This document shows, piece by piece, positions 58,060 through 64,000 of a DNA stretch of 64,000 nt. Position 1 is the first letter of the stretch. Each line of letters begins with the position of its first letter. Made by a program: the position numbers and the translations under genes. The DNA is from Phoenix dactylifera (taxonomy: Eukaryota > Streptophyta > Magnoliopsida > Arecales > Arecaceae): positions 4,825,775-4,889,774 of the forward strand of contig NC_052409.1 in assembly GCF_009389715.1 (NCBI RefSeq). Reading direction: 5' to 3'. Under the pieces are notes generated by a model. That model had not been told where the DNA came from, made no database searches, and worked only from the letters and a program-made list of their open reading frames with translations.

Positions 58060-59973
58060 ATGATGGGGGATGGGGTGAAGCAGATCCTGACGAAGCCGAT
58101 TCAGCTGGCGGACCAGGTGACGAAGTGGGCCGACGAGACGCACTTGTTCAAGCAGGAGTGCATGGAGGTCAAGGCCAAGACGGAGCGGCTCGCGGCGCTC
58201 CTCCGGCAGGCCGCCCGCGCCGAGCTGTACGAGCGGCCCGCCCGTCGCATCATGGACGACACCGAGCAAGTCCTCGAGAAGGCGCTGTCGCTCGTGTCCA
58301 AGTGCCGGGCGCGCGGGTTGATGAAGCGGGTGTTTACGATTATCCCGCCTGGGGCCTTCCGCAAGATGTGCATCCAGCTCGACAACTCCGTCGGCGACGT
58401 CTCCTGGCTCATCCGCGTCTCCACGGCCGCGGCCGACGACGACTTCGGCCACCTCGGCCTCCCCCCCATCGCCCAGAACGAGCCCATCCTCTTCCTCATC
58501 TGGGACCAGATCGCCACCATGATCACCGGCTCCCTCGACGCCCGCGCCGACGCCGCCGCCTCCCTCGTCTCCCTCGCCCGCGACAACGACCGCTACGGCA
58601 AGCTCATCATCGAAGAAGACGGCGTGGGGCCTTTGCTCCGTCTGGTTAAGGAGGGCCGGGTGGAGGCCCAGGAGAACGCCGCGCTCGCCATCGGCCTGCT
58701 CGCCCGCGACCCGGAGAGCGTCGAGCAGATGGTGCTCGCCGGCGTCTGCTCGGTCTTCGCCAAGGTCCTCAAGGAAGGAGCCATGAAAGTCCAGGCGATG
58801 GTGGCGTGGGCCGTGGCGGAGCTCGCCGCCAACCACCCGAAGTGCCAGGACGTCTTCGCCCAGCACAATGTCATCCGCCTCCTCGTGAGCCACCTCGCCT
58901 TCGAGACCGTCCAGGAGCACTCCAAGTACGCCATCCCCTCCAAGGGCATGTCCATCCACTCCGTCGTCATGGCCAACCACGCAGCAGTGGATCATAACTC
59001 CATGCCGGTAGATGGCCCGGAGCAGAGCCAGATGCAGCACCCCTGCGGGAACCAGAGCCAGAACAGCAAGAACCAGATGCACAAGGTGATACAGTCCACC
59101 ATGGCCACCAACTCGAGCAAGACCCAGTCCAACGCCACCGGGACGGCCGGGGGCCCGAAGCACCAGCAGAACGCCTCGCTGAACGGCACCAGCATCAAGG
59201 GGAGGGAGTTCGAGGACCCGGCCACCAAGGCCTACATGAAGGCAATGGCAGCCAAGGCCCTGTGGCACCTCGCCAAGGGCAATTCGGCTATTTGCAAGAG
59301 TATCACCGAGTCCAAGGCTCTCCTCTGCTTCGCCGTGCTTTTAGAGAAGGGCGCTGATGAGGTCCGCTACAATTCAGCCATGGCTCTGATGGAAATCTGC
59401 AGGGTTGCCGAGCAGGATCCCGACCTCAGGAGGTCTGCATTCAAGCCCACCTCTCCGGCAGCTCGGGCTGTCGTCGACCAGCTCTTGAGAATTGTCGAGA
59501 AGGCCGAGTATGATGACCTCCTCGTGCCGTGTATCGTGGCGTTGGGCTGCTTGTCGAGGACGTTCCGGGCGACGGAGACCCGGATCATAGGGCCATTGGT
59601 GCGGTTGCTCGATGAGAGGGAAGGGATGGACGTGAAAGAGGCGACGGTGGCCCTGACTAAATTTGCATGCACTGAGAATTACCTCCATGTCGATCACTCG
59701 AAGGCCATCATCGATGCTGGCGGCGCGAAGCACCTTGTCCAGCTCGTCTACTTTGGCGAGCAGGCTCAGATTCCAGCATTAATCCTGCTGTGCTACATTG
59801 CCACTCATGTGCCCGATAGCGAGGCGTTGGCCCAAGCCGAGGTCCTTACTGTGCTCGAGTGGTCATACAAACAGGCATACATGGTGCAGGACCGGACGGT
59901 GGAGAATTTGTTGCATGAGGCCAAGACTAGGTTGGAGCTTTACCAGTCCAGAAGTTCCAGAGGTTACCATTGA
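58060..59973 (+). CDS. ARO: ARMADILLO REPEAT ONLY (ARO) protein
   Basis: Intronless, 637 aa. The start at 58060 gives MMGDGVKQILTKPIQLADQV, the family N-terminus. ATG 58063 is equally good, and the open frame upstream lacks an ATG. Conserved blocks include ERPARRIMDDTEQVLEKALS, GLMKRVFTIIPPGAFRK, DNSVGDVSWLIRV, ARDNDRYGKLIIEEDGVGPL and VAWAVAELAANHPKCQDVFA, followed by further ARM repeats to the end. A polar N/Q/S-rich insertion at about 315-395 is typical. ARO proteins of Arabidopsis bind ROP GTPase regulators and focus active ROPs at growing tips of pollen tubes, root hairs and trichomes. The coding sequence is very GC-rich at third positions. It lies head-to-head with the LINE. Confidence 0.96.
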   Translation: MMGDGVKQILTKPIQLADQVTKWADETHLFKQECMEVKAKTERLAALLRQAARAELYERPARRIMDDTEQVLEKALSLVSKCRARGLMKRVFTIIPPGAFRKMCIQLDNSVGDVSWLIRVSTAAADDDFGHLGLPPIAQNEPILFLIWDQIATMITGSLDARADAAASLVSLARDNDRYGKLIIEEDGVGPLLRLVKEGRVEAQENAALAIGLLARDPESVEQMVLAGVCSVFAKVLKEGAMKVQAMVAWAVAELAANHPKCQDVFAQHNVIRLLVSHLAFETVQEHSKYAIPSKGMSIHSVVMANHAAVDHNSMPVDGPEQSQMQHPCGNQSQNSKNQMHKVIQSTMATNSSKTQSNATGTAGGPKHQQNASLNGTSIKGREFEDPATKAYMKAMAAKALWHLAKGNSAICKSITESKALLCFAVLLEKGADEVRYNSAMALMEICRVAEQDPDLRRSAFKPTSPAARAVVDQLLRIVEKAEYDDLLVPCIVALGCLSRTFRATETRIIGPLVRLLDEREGMDVKEATVALTKFACTENYLHVDHSKAIIDAGGAKHLVQLVYFGEQAQIPALILLCYIATHVPDSEALAQAEVLTVLEWSYKQAYMVQDRTVENLLHEAKTRLELYQSRSSRGYH

Positions 59974-62900
59974 TTCATTGCAGGACACTTCCATTGGGGA
60001 AGAAGGGAAACGAAGAGGTAAGACCCAGTTCTGCTTTCCAATCTAGAGGATCCAGGACTGTATACAAGTTCAAATTATTAAGTTTACTGAAGATTGATCC
60101 CTGAATCTTATATGATCATCTTAGTGGTTGTTTGTTTTGGTTTGGTGTGGTTATGCTTGGGGTTTTGGTAGGAGGATGCTGCTGATGCTTGTTTCTTTCT
60201 CAGGAGTGTTTTGTAGGCTGGAAAGATTGAAATTTCAATTGTTTTTTCATGGTGAAGATATATATATAGAGGTCAGCAATTTCTGCTTCCCTCTAGCCTG
60301 ATATTGAACAATGGACGCTCCTTTCTCTTCTCTTCTCTTCTTCAATCAGTTGCTATTTGGAATGCTTGCAGTGTTGGTCAGTTCAGTTCATTCTTCTGGT
60401 ATAGGGGGCATTTTGCAGCTTGCACATGAGAACCACATGATGATAAAGGTAAGCAGCATGCAAATGGTTGTTGAAATTTGCAGTGTTTTGGGGATTAAAA
60501 TACTCCTCAAGGAAACCTTTTAAATGGATATTGGACAGAGGAAGCTAAAGAGAGGTGTGCTACAGAATGTTAATTAAAGGTCGACAACAATAGGAACATT
60601 ATACAATGTTGTGCTTAATACTCAATTGCTTATAATAATTCCCGAGTTAGCTTTAGGTGGTCACTGGATCAGCAGATAAAACCGTTCCACTTCCATGTAT
60701 CTGTTGCCCCTCCCTCTTGTTTCAGAATTTTTTTCAGAAGTGAGTGTGAAGCATTTCTCAGTATCAGCTGTTCTATGCCTATGGAGGCAGTACTAAACTA
60801 CTGCTTTGTGATGCTGCTTGATTTCCCACATCATAGATGCGCTTGATTACCTTGCAAGGATAACTAGATAGACTTTAGCGCACAAACAACTATATATTTC
60901 CATTTTTTCAGTGGCCAACTAATACATGCTCTTAGTATATCGATTCAACTAATCTGTGATCTATGCTTATTCTGTCCCTTCAACTTGTATTGTAGGTATG
61001 TTTTTCATTTAAGTCATCTACAGCCTATATAGCTCAAGTCTTCATGGTTTAACTTGAGGTTTCATCATTGTGCTCATGTAGGATTCAATCTTATACCAGT
61101 ATGGTTACTCCCAATAACTATCAAATTTTTGAGTTCTGAGGAATTTTTCTACGATGGCAAGATCAAGTTTCTGCTGGGATCTAAATGGCAAGAGCATCAT
61201 CTCATTTGCTTGTTCGATTTTTATAACAATGATCTCTTTACTCAAGGATAGACAGCCAAATAAGCATGTAAGTAAATACAGAGGGTGGACCGGTTTCTCT
61301 ATTTTGTATTTTTCTTAATCTGCACTTTCATGCCGTGTTCAAGTGGTACACATTAATTTAAACATGGGTAATCGATAAGACATAGCAACTAGCCAACAAT
61401 TTGTAGTCCAAATTTTCTGCTTACATCTCTCTTCGGATTCTAAGATTCAGAATCCTATAAAAGAGAGTTCAACTTATCTTCCTGATGACAGTGGATACCT
61501 ATCAAACAAGAAGAATTGAGAAAACCTGTATCACATTCTGCAACTGCGATATATTTCTACTAACAGGCTGCGCTAAAGATGCATTACAAAGCTATAGTTC
61601 TCAGGGCCTACAGAAGATGCATTTGAAGGCCATGACTGAGAGCAAGTCAATGGAATTAAATTAGTCCTTCAGTGGCCATCAGCTTCAGCCATGTAGTAGC
61701 TAAAAATTTATACCGAGCCTTTAGTTTCTAGGAGAGAATGATATGGCGGTACACCAGCAAGCAGGGCACCTATTGTTGACTCCAAGTACTTGCCTTCCAT
61801 GACACTGTTGTTTTTAAGTTACTGAGGCAACAACAAAACACAGCATATGCTTGCCTGCACTTCTGGGACAGACCACTGTTGCCTTCCATGTGGATGCTAG
61901 TTCGACCACATAAACCGCAGCACACACACAGCATGCAACCCATTTGTTCAGCATTAGATTCCCTGAGGCCTGCGAGATGTCGATAGTCACAACCAATGCC
62001 AAAGCTTGAATCGACATCTTTACAAGACCGATGAGCAATATATATGGGACACTTACAATGGCAACCAGAATCTGGTGAAGCAAAAGGCCAGATTGCAATG
62101 TTATGGGGCGTGCACCAATGATTCAACCCTCCATTCTTTTGCAGCTTGTGGCACCCAGCATTGCGGCAATTATGTATGTTTGGATGCTTGTAATGCACTC
62201 ATGCAAGATCCAGTCATTGGTCCAAAGTCTCGAGGACTAATCTGTCACTACTGATAGGTACCGCGGAGATTTTGGGACACACTGGACCATCATACTTTCA
62301 GTTAGTTCTGGTTGCTAGCTATGAATATGTGTCAGATTGATGAATACATTGCATACGGCAGCGTTGATAATTAATTATCACACAGAATCTGAACACACGC
62401 TTTCTGAAAATAAAAAGCATGTATCAGTCCAGCATTAGGACTGGGGTACTGAACTTTTAGCATTGTATCAGCAGTGATGGTTGCTATAATTTCGTTTTGA
62501 CTGGTAGTGTGAAAGTCATGTTACCATCTTCCAAGATCTTTATATTTGACAAGGTCAGAGTCTGTGTGAATTATCTGTAAGTTAGTTATGAGTATTTCAA
62601 CATAAATTGTGATGATTTGAGAAGGAAAGATGTGAAGTATCCATGCCAAACGCTTAGTCTTATCGTTGATCTGGCACTCAATGCCAACTTGCAGAAGAAA
62701 ACATTTGTATTGTGCTTCGAATGACATGAACACATTTTCTAAACATTCATCCTGCTTTCAGGACATGCATAAATTGGTAGGGTTCAAGCCTAGATCGAAG
62801 TTGCTCCTAAAGATTTATCATGTTTTTGGTTACTGATTAATATCAATATATCATGTGTTTATTAAAGAACAAGTATAAATTGGTAAGGGCCAAGCCTAGA

Positions 62901-64000
62901 CCCAAGAAGAAGAGACAAAAGAAGACATATCTGTCTTTGCTTAGCTATGTTTAAGTCCTTACCCTCATCAAAGTGTTCTTGATCTGTTGGAAAAATGAAA
63001 AGGTTGATGCCGCTCAGAGTTCAAAGTGGGACAGATGTGGAAGTGAGTGCCATTTGGTAATGAGTTTGACGTGAAAATCTTGTGATGCTTTTCTTCTTAT
63101 ACAAAGCTGAGAGGGCTTTGATGGTGAAGAAGATGAAATTGTTAAGAAGGAAGAATGAAAAACAATGTGAAAAAAGAACAAGATAAGATACATCTGTCTT
63201 AGCTTAGCTATTTTTAAGTCCTTACCATCATCAAGATGCACTTGATCCAATGGAAAAATGAAAAAGTTGATGCCACTCAAGAGTTCAAAGTGGGGCAGAA
63301 GTCAAATGGAGAGCCATTTGGTAATGAGTTTGACATGAAAATCTAGTGACACTTTCTTCTTCGGTATAGGTGAGTGCGTTTTGATGGGGAACAAGATGAA
63401 ATTGTTCTAATTAGTGCTGATGTTCGCACTTGCTAGTTAAATGCATACTGTTTTAAATAGTGGATTCCTGCATGACTGTTAATGCTAACTAGATTTTTTT
63501 GTGAGACACATGCATGTTGGTGCTGGTTGATGGGAGAAGTGATGTAGTAGTAGTGTTGTTTCTCATGGATAGGATGTGCAATAAATCCTAAAGTGGGGGA
63601 TTTTGATCAAATTGGGGGGTTGTGGATGTGTTGATAGCAACCTAACCAAACATCAGTGCATACTGAAAGGTGCTAAAAGCATCCTTTCTTACAACAAAAT
63701 GATTGGTTTGCCACTGCTGCTTCCATTGGTAGGGGAGTCACAGGGATCTTGATCCACAAATTGGTTTGATAAAAAGGATGTTGTAATTGCTCTTAAGATG
63801 TGAAGAAATTGTGAAGTGAAGCTTGTATTGAAGTTGTGCCTTGTAGTGTGTTTATGCATCAGTTGGGAGGTTGTAATTGTTGCCAATACACCACAAGGTT
63901 GTGCACTGTTGCATGTCTTGAAGTTGAGGGTAGCATTGTTTTTGCTACGTCTGCCACCTTTGCTATGCCGGAGTGCAATTCCGGGAAACATTCTACAAAA
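59974..64000. other. ARO 3' region and gene-free sequence
   Basis: The first few hundred bases are presumably ARO 3' UTR. The remainder is AT-rich. A minus-strand frame at 61814-62098 is hydrophobic (VAIVSVPYILLIGLVKM) but matches no family I recognise and sits in no clear gene model. A tandem duplication lies at 62925-63406. No RNA gene was seen. Confidence 0.6.
62925..63406 (+). repeat. Diverged tandem duplication, about 262-bp period
   Basis: Copies at 62925-63143 and 63187-63406 share ATCTGTCTT, TTAAGTCCTTACC, TGGAAAAATGAAAA, GTTGATGCC, GCCATTTGGTAATGAG and AGATGAAATTGTT in order, at roughly 80-85% identity by eye. Confidence 0.85.

Noticed and set aside
57868-59268. 466-aa open frame antisense to ARO
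   Set aside because: It is a shadow of GC-biased codons in the sense gene. It is low complexity (GVVG, LGLD, EGEV repeats) with no family resemblance.
61770-62198. Minus-strand hydrophobic or Cys-rich frames suggesting a membrane protein exon
   Set aside because: Two overlapping frames compete, no homologous family was recognised, and there are no paired splice signals or neighbouring exons.

Overview
This is nuclear plant DNA, most likely from a commelinid monocot; a palm is my best guess, from the gene style only. The coding genes fall into two groups. The cyclophilin, DnaJ and ARO genes are intronless and very GC-rich with mostly G/C third positions, as is common in commelinids. The BRE, NIPA and PSI genes are split into 4 to 12 small GT-AG exons by AT-rich introns of up to 4 kb. 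The space between genes is AT-rich and full of microsatellites, small transposons and retroelement debris.

Layout from left to right. (1) 1-2666, minus: the 5' half of a BRE/BRCC45 gene (deubiquitinase complex scaffold), whose remaining exons lie beyond the left edge. (2) 2.8-7.4 kb: intergenic, with a decayed LINE and a duplicated 180-bp block. (3) 7688-8209, plus: cytosolic cyclophilin with TATA box and G-boxes. (4) 9.6-9.95 kb: a 5'-truncated LINE. (5) 10752-19888, minus: a complete nine-exon NIPA-type magnesium transporter gene (343 aa). (6) 20.2-25.9 kb: intergenic with three small inverted-repeat elements, one of them close to the next promoter. (7) 26239-37702, plus: a complete twelve-exon PSK SIMULATOR (PSI) gene (595 aa, DUF3475 + DUF668, N-myristoylation signal). 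(8) 39243-40385, plus: secreted bulb-lectin-like protein with a Q/P-rich repeat and a GPI-like tail. (9) 40.4-43.9 kb: intergenic. (10) 43968-44453, plus: chloroplast DnaJ11-type J-protein. (11) 44.5-50.7 kb: transposon-rich, with a hAT-like MITE, LTR remnants and a nested inverted-repeat element. (12) 50682-57055, minus: a full-length LINE with two intact overlapping ORFs, poly-A tail and 15-bp target-site duplication. (13) 58060-59973, plus: ARMADILLO REPEAT ONLY (ARO) gene, head-to-head with the LINE. (14) 60-64 kb: no gene recognised, but a tandem duplication.

The host genes are unrelated housekeeping and signalling genes and form no pathway or cluster. I found no undescribed multi-gene system. 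The most notable object is the apparently intact LINE, with an ATGA-coupled ORF1/ORF2 and a C-terminal RNase H, together with two older relatives in the same window. Exon boundaries were derived by eye from splice sites, reading phase and recalled family homology; no database search was run.
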